The notes: generated from the sequence alone by a model not told the origin. DNA of 64,000 nucleotides from Myxococcales bacterium (GCA_016712525.1 JADJQX010000007.1:1302001-1366000), one strand, 5' to 3'; shown: positions 1 through 8,645, counted from the first letter of the stretch. A program made the numbers and translations.

Positions 1-789
1 AGGATCCGTGGGTCCGTGCATGTTGCCCTCGTGGGGGACTCTCGTGTCTACCACGGCCTCGCGCCGTCGGAGATGGGCGCCGTGCTCCGCGAGGCGGGCT
101 GGGGCGACCCGAACGTCGTCAACCTGGGGTTCTCGGGTGTGTGCCTGTGTGGCCCGTATCTCCCCTACGTCGATCGGGCGCTCGACCCGCGGGCGGAGCG
201 CCGGGTGATCGTGCTCGGCGTCACGCCCCACGCGCTCACGCCTCACGCGCAGCAAGACAATGGGTACCTCGCCGAGTCGCGGCGAACCCGCAGCGAGGTG
301 CTCGAGCGCATCGTGCTCGCGCCAGCCCTCGACTACCTCGAGCCCATGCCGCTCGATCCCTTCTTCGGCGGAGGGCGCCGCGCCCGACCGGCCGACTCGC
401 ACTACCGAGAGACCTTCTTCGCCGACGGTTGGGTAGGAGCGACACTCACCCCGGCGCAGCCGGATTTCGCGCTCACGGAATACCGCAACGTGTTCGCGTC
501 GACGAAGGTCGACCCGAGCCTCGTGAACGAGCTCGTGGAGCGGGTGACGCAGTGGACCCGAACCGGGGTTCGCGTCGTCGCCTTTCGCCCTCCCGTAGCC
601 CCAGCGCTCCTCGAGCTCGAGGATCGCATCTCGGGCTTCGACGAAGCGGCGCTTCGGGCTCGGCTCACGGGCGCCGGCGCGCGGGTACTGGCGCTCGAGG
701 GCAGCTACGTGACGTACGACGGAAGCCATCTCGAGGAGGCGAGCGCGAGAGCGCTGTCGCTACATATCGCGACTCGGCTCACGCGTTGA
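1..789 (+). CDS. SGNH/GDSL-like hydrolase, 5' end cut by window edge
   Basis: The frame is open back to base 1, so the true start is probably outside the window; a GTG at 16 is the first in-window start (257 aa). From that GTG, a GDSR motif lies at residues 7-10, directly after a hydrophobic beta strand (VALV), which is the position of the catalytic Ser block of SGNH hydrolases. Near the C terminus, D235 and H238 (DGSH) match the Asp-x-x-His block of the family. This is the fold of esterases and of DltD/AlgX-like O-acyl transfer proteins. The substrate cannot be told. It is convergent with the pilin operon, 50 bp away. The fold is fairly likely; the specific function is unknown. Confidence 0.6.
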   Translation, partial: RIRGSVHVALVGDSRVYHGLAPSEMGAVLREAGWGDPNVVNLGFSGVCLCGPYLPYVDRALDPRAERRVIVLGVTPHALTPHAQQDNGYLAESRRTRSEVLERIVLAPALDYLEPMPLDPFFGGGRRARPADSHYRETFFADGWVGATLTPAQPDFALTEYRNVFASTKVDPSLVNELVERVTQWTRTGVRVVAFRPPVAPALLELEDRISGFDEAALRARLTGAGARVLALEGSYVTYDGSHLEEASARALSLHIATRLTR

Positions 790-839
790 ACGGGGCGAGA
801 GCCACGTCCCAAAAGCACTTCGCTCGGCGAGCCGGGCGG

Positions 840-1382
840 TCAGTCGCCTTCGTTCTCGACCCAAATTTCGTTGGTGAACGAGCTACCCGCGAGGCGGCAG
901 AAGGTGCCGTCGCCGTTCTCGTCGACCTCGGCCACGGTGACGAACCAATCGTTGACCGTGGGCGCGGGCCAGATCACGTTCTGACCCTGAATATTGAGCG
1001 CGGGGGGTGCCGCGCCCGCAGCCCCGGCGACCGAGGCATACCGAAACAGAACCGGTCCATCCGACTGGACGGGGAGCACGGACCAGTTCAGACAGCCCGG
1101 GTTCCACGCGAACTTCTGAGAGAGGCCGGCGCCGGTCGGGCAGAAGTTGGCAGCGCCCGTGATGCCAGGCGACGGGCTCGCGTACGAGCCTGTCTCGGCA
1201 CGCCGCTGCTCCTGCGCGATCTTGATCGCGCCGATCATCTGCCGCGCTTCGGCGGAGTGCGACGTTCGAATGATGCGCCGATACCCGGCGACGCCAAGGA
1301 GCGCGAGCACCGCGACGATGGCCACCACGATCATGAGCTCGATGAGGGTGAACCCTCGTGAGTACCGACGGCTTCGAATCAT
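840..1382 (-). CDS. type IV pilin / PilA-like prepilin
   Basis: A 180-aa prepilin. A short basic leader (MIRSRRYSRG) ends in Gly(-1), followed by FTLIE with Glu at +5 and a long hydrophobic helix, the class III signal cut and methylated by PilD. The globular part has a Cys pair, a W-containing segment, and ends with a DENGDG motif also seen in three neighbouring proteins. The ATG at 1382 is chosen because GGAGGA lies 4 nt upstream and the leader has typical length; a longer frame to 1418 lacks this. It is the second gene of a minus-strand operon after the larger pilin. It could be a minor pilin or a major PilA paralogue; no assembly genes lie in the window. Confidence 0.85.
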   Translation of the reverse strand: MIRSRRYSRGFTLIELMIVVAIVAVLALLGVAGYRRIIRTSHSAEARQMIGAIKIAQEQRRAETGSYASPSPGITGAANFCPTGAGLSQKFAWNPGCLNWSVLPVQSDGPVLFRYASVAGAAGAAPPALNIQGQNVIWPAPTVNDWFVTVAEVDENGDGTFCRLAGSSFTNEIWVENEGD

Positions 1383-1400
1383 CGCTCCTCCGGTGAGCAA

Positions 1401-1424
1401 GGGGCCGTGACGATTCACGGCCCC
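1401..1424 (-). terminator. intercistronic hairpin between two pilin genes
   Basis: A perfect 9-bp GC-rich stem (1401-1409 with 1416-1424) with a 6-nt loop lies in the 53-bp gap between the first and second pilin genes, just before the Shine-Dalgarno of the second. There is no U-run. It could be a leaky terminator or an mRNA-stabilising hairpin that gives more of the first pilin than the second (inference). Confidence 0.5.
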
Positions 1425-1435
1425 TCTCCCAAAGA

Positions 1436-2056
1436 TTACTCTTCCGGGTTCTCTTGCACGATCTGCGTGAACGGAACCGGCGTGTTTTGCGCCGAGAGGC
1501 CACCACCGGTCACGAAGCGCGAGAGCGTGCCGTCGCCGTCGAGGTCACCCTCGGCCTCGGCGAGCCACGACGCACCGCCGGGCAAACCCGCCGGAGAACC
1601 CATCGTCGGCGCCGCACCCTTGGTGTACTGGTAGCGGTAGTACTGCGGCTCGCCCATCTCGTGCTTGAGGCAGCGCCAGCCGGTCACGTTGTCGTTCGTG
1701 CCCGCGACGAGCGCGAGGTAGTCGCCACCCGGGTTGGGGGTGTACTTCTTGTTCTTCACGTCGGCAGCGTTCGCGGGGACCGCGTTCGAGGTGCCACAGA
1801 AGGCGTGGATGTTGCTGCCGCCGGGGCCGCCCGCCGTCTGGAGCTGCGGGGTGGCCATCTCGCGCTCGTACGCCTGCATCGAGAGCTTGTTGACCTGGCC
1901 GATGGTGTTGGTGGCCTCGGCCGTCTTCGACGTCGCGAGGAACTTGCTCACGCCGAAGATGGCGAGGAGCGCGAGGATCGCCACGATGGCGACCACGATC
2001 ATGAGCTCGATGAGCGTAAAACCGCCCGCTCGCTTCTTGCGGAGGAAACTCTTCAT
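1436..2056 (-). CDS. type IV pilin (PilA-like), first gene of pilin operon
   Basis: A 206-aa prepilin with a basic leader (MKSFLRKKRAGG), Gly(-1), FTLIE with Glu+5, and an N-terminal hydrophobic helix of about 25 residues. The globular domain has a Cys pair, a GWRCL...YYRYQY stretch, and a C-terminal GDLDGDG motif followed by SRF. Start 2056 is chosen from the leader length; a frame to 2140 would add 28 non-leader residues. A candidate sigma-54 promoter is at 2086-2101, fitting the known sigma-54/PilSR control of pilA in Myxococcus. It is the better candidate for the major pilin of the pair, being first and nearer the promoter, but this is inferred. Confidence 0.87.
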   Translation of the reverse strand: MKSFLRKKRAGGFTLIELMIVVAIVAILALLAIFGVSKFLATSKTAEATNTIGQVNKLSMQAYEREMATPQLQTAGGPGGSNIHAFCGTSNAVPANAADVKNKKYTPNPGGDYLALVAGTNDNVTGWRCLKHEMGEPQYYRYQYTKGAAPTMGSPAGLPGGASWLAEAEGDLDGDGTLSRFVTGGGLSAQNTPVPFTQIVQENPEE

Positions 2057-2085
2057 GGTCTTTCCCTTTCGGTGATGGAGCCTAA

Positions 2086-2101
2086 TGCACGGGCCGGTCC
2101 A
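2086..2101 (-). promoter_or_regulatory. candidate sigma-54 (-24/-12) promoter of pilin operon
   Basis: On the minus strand the sequence TGGACCGGCCCGTGCA has the GG and GC dinucleotides 10 nt apart, as in the RpoN consensus TGGCACG-N4-TTGCA; mismatches are at two -24 positions and one -12 position. Transcription would start near 2075, about 19 nt before the ATG at 2056. Sigma-54 control is typical of pilA in myxobacteria. Confidence 0.6.
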
Positions 2102-2185
2102 TGTGAATTTTCCGGCTTTTTCGGGCTGTCCCAGCCGCAAGTGACGTTTTTCGACACCCCGAGCCCCATGGACCGACGGGATTGG

Positions 2186-5100
2186 TCAACGCCCCCCGAC
2201 GGGCGTGGGGGCTTGACGCACGAAGCGCCCTAGATCGGCCTGGGCCGCGGGGAGCGCGGGAGAGCCGACGCGCGTGAGGCAGGCCACGCGCTCCTCGAGG
2301 GCCTTCTGCTCCCACGGGAAGCCGCGGGGATCTCCCGACACGGCCGCACATGTCGCGTTCTGGGCGCGCGACGAGAGCCAGATCGCGACGCGATGGCGCG
2401 CCATGTCTTCCATGTGGAGGACGAACGGCGTCTCGAGCGCGGCGAGCAGCGGATCGGCCGCCCAAGTCGACCGCCCCACGATCTCACGCGCCAGCGCGAG
2501 CGCTTGGAGCAAGGCGCGCTTGTCGACCCACACCGACGCGCGGGCGAGGCCGAAGCCCTCGACGAGGAGCGCCACGGCGGACTTGTCGTCTCCGGTGCGC
2601 GCGACACGCTCGGCCAAAAGGAGCTTCGCCGTGCCGGGATCGAGAGGGCCCACGGCGACCTCGACCACCTTGGCGTCGAGGGAGCTGCGGGCCGCGGCGC
2701 GCGCGAGCTCCAGGGTCTCGAAGTAGGTCGGCTCGGGGACTTTTGCCTGCTGGAAGGCGCGGACCACCTCGAGCCCCGGGCCCCCGAGGAAGCCGGCGTA
2801 CGCCTTACGGAGGCCCTGCTCTTCGTCGGCGCGCGACGGGTCCAAAGGGCGCGGGAACGGCGCGGGGACGTCGTTCATCATGCGAAAGAGCACCCACGAC
2901 GCGTCGACCCGGTCCCAGCGCACCTTCGCCGAGACCGCCGGGCGATCGGTGCCGAGCGCGCGGGACAAGCGGATGGTCTCGTCGGCGAGGGTCCCCTGCT
3001 CTCCCACGGTGCGCGCGTACGAGAACTCGAGGCGGTTCAGGTCGTCCTTGTTGACGAACCCGACGTGGTTGTCGACGAGGCGCTTCGCGAAGTCGTCCGT
3101 CGCGACGAAGTGCGAGAGCACCACCTCGGGCGAGGCGCCGCCCCACACGTATTTCACCGCGGTCTTGTAGGGTTCTTGGGCGAGCCGGTCGGTCATCGCG
3201 GCGACGTCGATCGACGCGACGGGCGACGAGCGGGCGAGGACCAAGAAGTCCCCCGGCATGGTCTCCCACAGCTCGACGCTCCCGAACACCGAGCGCACCG
3301 TGGTGAGCACCGTGTGGAGCGCGTCGGCGTCGACCTCGTAGCCCTGCATCCACTGGATGAAGATGCCCTGCTCGCCGAGGGCCGTCTTGGCGGCGCGGTA
3401 GTACTCCTGCGTGTAGAGGCTCGAGACCCCCGCGCGGTACGGGTTCGAGGGCTCCGAGAAGACGATGTCGTACCGCTCTCGCGACGTGAGGAGCACCTCG
3501 CGCGCGTCGCCCAGGATCACGTGGACCTTCGGGTTCTCGAGCACCTTCTCGTTGATGGGGGAACACTCGCGGGCGACCTCGATGACCGCGGGCTCGAGCT
3601 CCACGGCGTCCACGCGTTCCATCCCGGCCACCTTCCCGAGCCACCCCGCGGTGCTGCCGGTGCCGAGGCCGACGACGAGCGCCCGCTTCGGCGACGGGTG
3701 CAAGAGCGAGCCGAGGAGCCCGCTCATGATCTGCGTCGGCGCGTCTCCTATCGAATTGCCGTCGGTCTTGCCGTTGACGATGAAGCTCGTCCCGAACTTG
3801 CGCCCCGCCGCCACGGTGCTCTCGAGGCCGTCGCGCTCCCACAAAATGCTGCTCCGAGCGTCGTGGCGGAAGCGCTCGACTTCGTTCGCCGACGGGTTCG
3901 CGGCGAGCGGGTCCATGCGCCCGGCGCCGATCGGAGAGTGCCTCCAGGCCGGCGTTGGGCCCTCGGCAAAGAACGTCGCGAAGGCGAGCAACGAGGTCGC
4001 GAGACCGCCGACGTAGACCGGTCCGCGGCGCTCTTCGTGGCGCGCCGAGAGGAAGAGCGAGACCATGCCGAAGCCCGCGAGCAGCGCGACGACGAGCTTC
4101 CAGCATCCGGGCGCCGTGAGCGCGGGCATGAGCCCGAACCCGCCCGACAGCGAGCCGACGATGGCGCCCACGGTGTTCGCCAAATAAGCGACACCAATAT
4201 GCTTTCCGAGATCTTTCCCTCCCCGTCCGAACAGGCCGATGACGAGCGGGAACTGCGCGCCCGAGACGACCGCGGCCGGAAAAATGACGACGAGGCAGAC
4301 GAGCGCCCACGAGGCGATGCTCCCGCCGAACCCGAGGACACGAAGCGGGCGCAGACCGAGCGCGAGGAGCGCGATGCGATCGCCTGCCGCGTACGGGATC
4401 GCGATGAGCAGCGCCTCGAGACCGCACGTGAGCGCGAAACCTCGGAGCGTGGGGACCGTCTTCCCGAAGCCGTAGATCGCCCCTCCGACGCCGATGCCGA
4501 GCAGCGCGACCGCCAGGATGAGCCCGAACGTGTACGACGAGCCGCCGAGGAGCGGGGCCAACATGCGGTACCACACGAGCTCCATCAGGAGGAACGCGAA
4601 GCCGACGACGCCCGCCGCCGCGACAGGGAACCAAGCGAGCGACGCGGGGAGCACCTCCTGCGAGGGCTCGTCCTTCGCCGTCGTCGCGGGGCGCGCGGAC
4701 GAGGGAGGTGTTTTTTCCGGCGAGACGCCGCTCTCGCCCGAGTCCTTCGCGGGAGCCTCGGCCTCGAGCTCGGCCGCTGGCTCGGGCTCGGGCGCTGCGG
4801 CCTCGGCGGCTTCGGGCACCACCGTGCGCGCGGGGGCGGCCTCGCGGACGGGCTCGGCGACCGGGTCGCGGGAGAGCATGCGCCCGACCAGCCCGACGAG
4901 GACGTTGAGGAGGCACGTCATCCAGAGCGACAGGCGCGTGCCGAAGACCTCCAGCATGACGAAGTTGGCGGCGAGCGCGCCGACGACCGCGCCGAGCGTG
5001 TTGATGCCGTAGAGGGCCGACATCGACCGGCGACCCGGATCGCCTTCGTGCGAGACGGCCCGCGCGGCCGCCGGCATCGTGCCGCCCATGAGCGTCGTCG

Positions 5101-5479
5101 GCACGATGAGCACGAGCGCGCCGAGCACGAGGCGCGCGACGGTCGCGCCCGCCATCCCCAAGGTCGACTGCCCCCCGAGCGCGAGGTAGAGCGTACGAGC
5201 GAGCCAGACGAGGAGCGGTGTCACGGCCGCGGCGACAGCGACGGCGATCTCGAGGTTGGCGTAAAAAAGAAGTGGATTGGGTACCTTGTCAGCGCGCTTG
5301 CCGAGGAGGATCCCGCCGAGGCCGAGGCCTCCCATGAAGACGCCGAGCACGGCCGCCGATGCCGCGGTGCTCGCTCCGAAGACCAGCCGAAGCTCACGGA
5401 GCCACGCGACCTGGTAGACGAGGGCCGAGGCACCGGAGAAAAAAAGGAGCGGGCCCACCCGGGAAAGACGAAAGCGCAC
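2186..5479 (-). CDS. membrane-anchored spermidine-synthase-like fusion protein
   Basis: A protein of 1097 aa. Residues about 1-200 form multiple membrane segments like an MFS half; about 205-270 are an Ala/Glu/Pro-rich linker; about 275-500 are a second membrane block; about 540-780 are a Rossmann domain of the polyamine aminopropyltransferase family (VVGLGTGSTAGWL, then DAVELEP and GDAREVL); the rest is helical and unassigned. The aminopropyl-transfer motif normally reading DxxDP is SEPSNPY here, so true spermidine synthesis is doubtful. Such MFS-SpeE fusions are common in myxobacteria and unexplained. It starts at GTG 5479; a weak -10-like TCTTAT lies 6 nt upstream. It is divergent from the pilin-like operon at 5536, with 56 bp between. 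Confidence 0.8.
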   Translation of the reverse strand: MRFRLSRVGPLLFFSGASALVYQVAWLRELRLVFGASTAASAAVLGVFMGGLGLGGILLGKRADKVPNPLLFYANLEIAVAVAAAVTPLLVWLARTLYLALGGQSTLGMAGATVARLVLGALVLIVPTTLMGGTMPAAARAVSHEGDPGRRSMSALYGINTLGAVVGALAANFVMLEVFGTRLSLWMTCLLNVLVGLVGRMLSRDPVAEPVREAAPARTVVPEAAEAAAPEPEPAAELEAEAPAKDSGESGVSPEKTPPSSARPATTAKDEPSQEVLPASLAWFPVAAAGVVGFAFLLMELVWYRMLAPLLGGSSYTFGLILAVALLGIGVGGAIYGFGKTVPTLRGFALTCGLEALLIAIPYAAGDRIALLALGLRPLRVLGFGGSIASWALVCLVVIFPAAVVSGAQFPLVIGLFGRGGKDLGKHIGVAYLANTVGAIVGSLSGGFGLMPALTAPGCWKLVVALLAGFGMVSLFLSARHEERRGPVYVGGLATSLLAFATFFAEGPTPAWRHSPIGAGRMDPLAANPSANEVERFRHDARSSILWERDGLESTVAAGRKFGTSFIVNGKTDGNSIGDAPTQIMSGLLGSLLHPSPKRALVVGLGTGSTAGWLGKVAGMERVDAVELEPAVIEVARECSPINEKVLENPKVHVILGDAREVLLTSRERYDIVFSEPSNPYRAGVSSLYTQEYYRAAKTALGEQGIFIQWMQGYEVDADALHTVLTTVRSVFGSVELWETMPGDFLVLARSSPVASIDVAAMTDRLAQEPYKTAVKYVWGGASPEVVLSHFVATDDFAKRLVDNHVGFVNKDDLNRLEFSYARTVGEQGTLADETIRLSRALGTDRPAVSAKVRWDRVDASWVLFRMMNDVPAPFPRPLDPSRADEEQGLRKAYAGFLGGPGLEVVRAFQQAKVPEPTYFETLELARAAARSSLDAKVVEVAVGPLDPGTAKLLLAERVARTGDDKSAVALLVEGFGLARASVWVDKRALLQALALAREIVGRSTWAADPLLAALETPFVLHMEDMARHRVAIWLSSRAQNATCAAVSGDPRGFPWEQKALEERVACLTRVGSPALPAAQADLGRFVRQAPTPVGGR

Positions 5480-5535
5480 GGGGGCATAAGACCCGTATGC
5501 GAAATCGCTCGCAAGTAGGATAACGTGGAGGGCGC

Positions 5536-6144
5536 GTGAGTCTTCGCCCCCTCGAACCCTGCGCCCGCCCGGCCCCCCCCTCCGCGGGCCGGCCCCCTTC
5601 CCGTCGACGGTCGCGCGCCGTCACGCTCGTCGACGTGATGAACCTCGTGGTCGTCGCGGCGGGCGTGAGCGCCATCGGCATGTACGGGACCGCGCGCTAC
5701 ATTCGTTACACCCGCACGACCGAGGCCGTGGCCGAGGTGAACGCGCTCGGCAAGGCGGCCGCCGAGTACTACGACAAGTCCGACGCCAACCAGCCCGCAG
5801 GCGCGACCGTCGAGGCGAAGCGCGCGATGCGGCACTTCCCGCCATCGTCCAAGGCGAGCGTCCCCGCCGACCCGCTCGACGTCCGCGGAAAACGCTACCA
5901 ATCGACGTCCGCCGATTGGGCCGGCTCGCCTTGGAAAGAGCTCGGGTTCAGCGTCGCGCAGCCGCAATCCTACGCGTACCGGTTCACGTCGGAGGGCATC
6001 GGGTTCCAGGCCCAGGCGAAGGCCTACGCCGAAGGCGATCTGAACGGCAACGGAACACGGTCCCTCTTCTGGGTGCCGGTCGCGCCCGGGTCCGACGCGC
6101 ATGCCCTGGTCGGAAACCTCGTGAAAGAGGATCCCGAGGAATGA
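5536..6144 (+). CDS. divergent pilin-like protein with altered prepilin motif
   Basis: A 202-aa protein. After about 27 basic/proline residues comes RAVTLVDVM and a hydrophobic helix, which aligns with the GFTLIELM prepilin motif, but Gly(-1) is Ala, Phe(+1) is Val and Glu(+5) is Asp. The C-terminal half has PWKELGF...YAYRF and GDLNGNG, matching the two canonical pilins on the other side of the spermidine-synthase-like gene. GTG 5536 has GGAGGG 3 nt upstream; a TAGGAT -10-like box is at 5516-5521. Its stop overlaps the ATG of the next gene (ATGA). It may be a pseudopilin no longer cut by PilD, staying as a membrane-anchored pilin fold (inference). Confidence 0.75.
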   Translation: MSLRPLEPCARPAPPSAGRPPSRRRSRAVTLVDVMNLVVVAAGVSAIGMYGTARYIRYTRTTEAVAEVNALGKAAAEYYDKSDANQPAGATVEAKRAMRHFPPSSKASVPADPLDVRGKRYQSTSADWAGSPWKELGFSVAQPQSYAYRFTSEGIGFQAQAKAYAEGDLNGNGTRSLFWVPVAPGSDAHALVGNLVKEDPEE

Positions 6145-6632
6145 GCCGGGTGCGCGCTCGCGGGGCGACGGCGCTCCAAGGCGCCATCGGGTTCGCGGTC
6201 GTGGGCGCCATCTTGGCGACGGCCGTCCCGACCTTCATCCGCGACTTCCACGCCTCGCGCCTCGCCGAGCCCGTCTCGGGCCTCGAGCGCCTGGGGAAGG
6301 CCTCGGTCGCCCACGGGCTCGCCCACGAGGGTGCGCTCCCCGGGCCTGCGCCGCTCACCCCCGCGCAGGTCCCACGCGGGGTGCTCGTGATCGAGGCTCC
6401 GGGCACGTGGGACCACCCGACGTGGAAGGCCCTCACGTTCGAGCCCCTCCCGAACAACGCCCCGCACGCCTTCTCGTTCGGCTACGACCGCCCCGAAGGG
6501 TCCTTTCTGGCCCACGCCCACGGGGACCTCGACGGCGACGGGAACACGAGCACGTTCGAGATTCGGGGCCGAAGCGAGCCCGGCGGGGTCGTCATCGAGC
6601 CAGGAATGACCGTGCTCTCGGAGGTCGAGTGA
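6141..6632 (+). CDS. pilin-fold-like membrane protein lacking prepilin motif
   Basis: A 163-aa protein. One N-terminal hydrophobic helix follows a short basic stretch (MSRVRARGATALQG), with no Gly-Phe-Thr-Leu-x-Glu signature. The C-terminal part shares the TWKALTF...AFSFGY block and the GDLDGDG-x-x-S-x-F motif of the three nearby pilin-like proteins, so it is probably a further diverged relative. It is translationally coupled to both neighbours: ATGA with the gene before and GTGA with the gene after. The function is unknown; a minor-pilin or pilus-adaptor role is an inference from the family resemblance. Confidence 0.65.
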   Translation: MSRVRARGATALQGAIGFAVVGAILATAVPTFIRDFHASRLAEPVSGLERLGKASVAHGLAHEGALPGPAPLTPAQVPRGVLVIEAPGTWDHPTWKALTFEPLPNNAPHAFSFGYDRPEGSFLAHAHGDLDGDGNTSTFEIRGRSEPGGVVIEPGMTVLSEVE

Positions 6633-7525
6633 GCCGCGCGGGGGTCGTCGGTGTGCTGGTCGGCGTCTTGTCGGTCGCCGGCATCGCCGCAGGTCAGGGG
6701 CGCCTCGCGGCCGAGCACGCGCGCACCAAGACGAAGGCCGACATCTTCTACTTGCCGCCTGCCTCGCAGCTGAAGCGTATGACGCTCGGCTACGACTCCG
6801 CCGCCTGCGACATCCTCTGGGCGAAGCTGCTCGTCGAGTACGGCCGGCATTGGTCCGAGCACCGAGAGCTGGAACATAATGATCTCGTTCGCTTTTTGGA
6901 CGGTCTCCTCGTGCTCGACAAGGACTTCGTCCCCATCTACCGCTACGTCGACACGCTGCTCGTGTACCGCCCCCCGAAAGGAGAGCGGAAAGACGCGGTC
7001 GCGGCCCGTCGCTACCTCGAGGAAGGCACGCGTCTCCGTCCCCGGGACCCGAACGTGTGGCTCCACTACGGCGAGTTCGTGAGCTACCTCGGGCCGGCGT
7101 GGCTCGACGACGAGACCGAACGCGAAGCCTGGCGGAGGGACGGCGCGCTCGCGATCGTGCACGCGGTGGAGCTCGGCGCCAAGGCCGACCGCACCCTCGC
7201 CGCCGTCTCGCTCCTTGGCCGCGCGGGAGAGCGCGAAGCCGCACGGAAGGCGCTCGAGCGGGCGTACGCCGTGGCCGACGACGACGACACCCGCGACCGA
7301 GTGCGTGCCCAGCTCGACAAGCTCGACGCCTCGGCCCACGCCGACGAGCGCGAGCGTCGACGGCTCGCGATCGAGAAGCGGCGCGTTCGTGCGCTCCCGT
7401 TCGTGTCCCCGACGACGTTCCTGCTCGTGGGCCCGGGGTCGAGCCCGCTCGCCTGCGTCGGGCCGGGCTCCTCCGCGCGCCCCGAGTGCCCGACCGACTG
7501 GACGACCGCCCTCGCCGATCCATGA
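6629..7525 (+). CDS. exported or membrane-anchored TPR-like protein
   Basis: A 298-aa protein. The N terminus (residues 4-22) is a hydrophobic signal anchor or signal peptide, followed by YLPPASQLKRMTLGYDS and helical repeats resembling tetratricopeptides (for example around WLHYGEF and AVSLLGRAGEREAARKAL). It starts at GTG 6629, overlapping the previous stop as GTGA, so it is the third gene of a coupled operon with the two pilin-like genes. By analogy with pilotin/PilF-like TPR proteins it could assist assembly of the pilin-like products, but no direct homology is evident. Confidence 0.7.
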   Translation: MSRAGVVGVLVGVLSVAGIAAGQGRLAAEHARTKTKADIFYLPPASQLKRMTLGYDSAACDILWAKLLVEYGRHWSEHRELEHNDLVRFLDGLLVLDKDFVPIYRYVDTLLVYRPPKGERKDAVAARRYLEEGTRLRPRDPNVWLHYGEFVSYLGPAWLDDETEREAWRRDGALAIVHAVELGAKADRTLAAVSLLGRAGEREAARKALERAYAVADDDDTRDRVRAQLDKLDASAHADERERRRLAIEKRRVRALPFVSPTTFLLVGPGSSPLACVGPGSSARPECPTDWTTALADP

Positions 7526-7580
7526 AGGTCGAACGACGACGCGTCGTCCGCCTCTGAGGGAAGCCATCCCCTACAAAGAC

Positions 7581-8627
7581 CTACTTCGGTGCTACCGTGA
7601 TCGTGCGGAGCGAGAGCATCCCGTAGCTCGACTGCCCCGGGAGCTTGCCGAAGATGGCGACCGAATAGAGCCCAGGTTTCCCCGCATCCGACAGAGGCAC
7701 GTCGATCCGGAACCCGGTGGGGGTGACCTCGACCGGGATCTTCGTCACGAAGCCCTTCGGCCAGTAGGTCTCGTAGGGGCTGGGCACGGTGTAGCTGCGG
7801 CGCTTGTTGGCCTCGGCGGGCGGGAGCGGCTTCGGCATGTCGACGCGCGAGATCCCGACGCCGCCGAGCTGGGCCGGCCCGGACAATGCACCCTCCACAC
7901 GAAGCGTCGCGCCCACGGTCGCCTTCGCCGGGAGCGCCCCGTAGGTGCCGTATCCGTCGACCATTTCGTGCGTGATGCAGGGCACCGCGATCTCGCCGGG
8001 GAGCGGCCGAGGCAGCGCGATGCCGATGCCGACGCGTGTGTGCTGGGGCTTCAAGATGTTCTTGCGATGGCCGTCGTGCGGCGGCACCTCGTCGAAGAAC
8101 ATGTGCTCGGCGCGCTCGATGTCGGCCTCGTCCACGAGCGGGTCGGGATCGAGCTCCCTCCGCTTGAGGTCGTCCATGCAGGACGCGTTCTCGAGCACCA
8201 TGTCGCTGCCACCGGCCTCCGTGTGACGCTGTTCGGGGACGGAGCCGTCCGTGCCGTAGTGTCCGAGGAAGCCATTTTTCGCCATGTCCTCGGCGTGGCG
8301 CTGGCCGGCGCGCTGGGCGGGGCCCTCGTCGAGCGCGAGAGGCCCAAGGCCCTGGGTGGCCCGATCACGGTTGACGAGCGCGAGCATCTTGAGCCGCGCC
8401 TCGCGGAGCCGGAGCTTGCCTCGCGGGGGCGCGATGCCCGGGGAGGGCTCGGCGGTCGCGACGGGCCGGACGGCGGACGAGGACGACGTATCGGGGCTCG
8501 AAGGGAGCGCCGGTGGCGAGGGCACGGGCTCGAGGGGCGCGGTGACGTCGCGACCTCCGCCGCAACCGAACGACGAGGCGAGGCACCACGAAAACGCTGC
8601 CACAAAGGGGCGAAGCCGCATCCTCAT
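7581..8627 (-). CDS. CAP/SCP-domain secreted protein, probable lipoprotein
   Basis: A 348-aa protein. The N-terminal hydrophobic segment ends in FGCGGG, a possible lipobox, followed by about 60 residues rich in Pro/Ser. Residues about 85-235 are a CAP (cysteine-rich secretory/PR-1) domain: NRDRATQGLGPL, a GHYGTDG block, an ENAS block and HDGHRKNIL...HTRVGIGIA carry the usual His/Glu residues. A beta-rich C-terminal domain of about 110 residues follows. The start could be ATG 8627 or 8621; both lack a good Shine-Dalgarno. It is divergent from nagZ with only 18 bp between starts, so promoters overlap coding sequence. Bacterial CAP proteins are extracellular; the activity is unclear. Confidence 0.8.
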   Translation of the reverse strand: MRMRLRPFVAAFSWCLASSFGCGGGRDVTAPLEPVPSPPALPSSPDTSSSSAVRPVATAEPSPGIAPPRGKLRLREARLKMLALVNRDRATQGLGPLALDEGPAQRAGQRHAEDMAKNGFLGHYGTDGSVPEQRHTEAGGSDMVLENASCMDDLKRRELDPDPLVDEADIERAEHMFFDEVPPHDGHRKNILKPQHTRVGIGIALPRPLPGEIAVPCITHEMVDGYGTYGALPAKATVGATLRVEGALSGPAQLGGVGISRVDMPKPLPPAEANKRRSYTVPSPYETYWPKGFVTKIPVEVTPTGFRIDVPLSDAGKPGLYSVAIFGKLPGQSSYGMLSLRTITVAPK

Positions 8628-8645
8628 CGAATAGACTGGGTCGCG

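Noticed and set aside
2393..5518. Long open frame (1041 codons) on the plus strand opposite the SpeE-like gene
   Set aside because: Its translation is Arg/Glu/Asp-rich with no fold pattern; it mirrors the codon bias of the real minus-strand gene, whose membrane helices and Rossmann motifs are clear.
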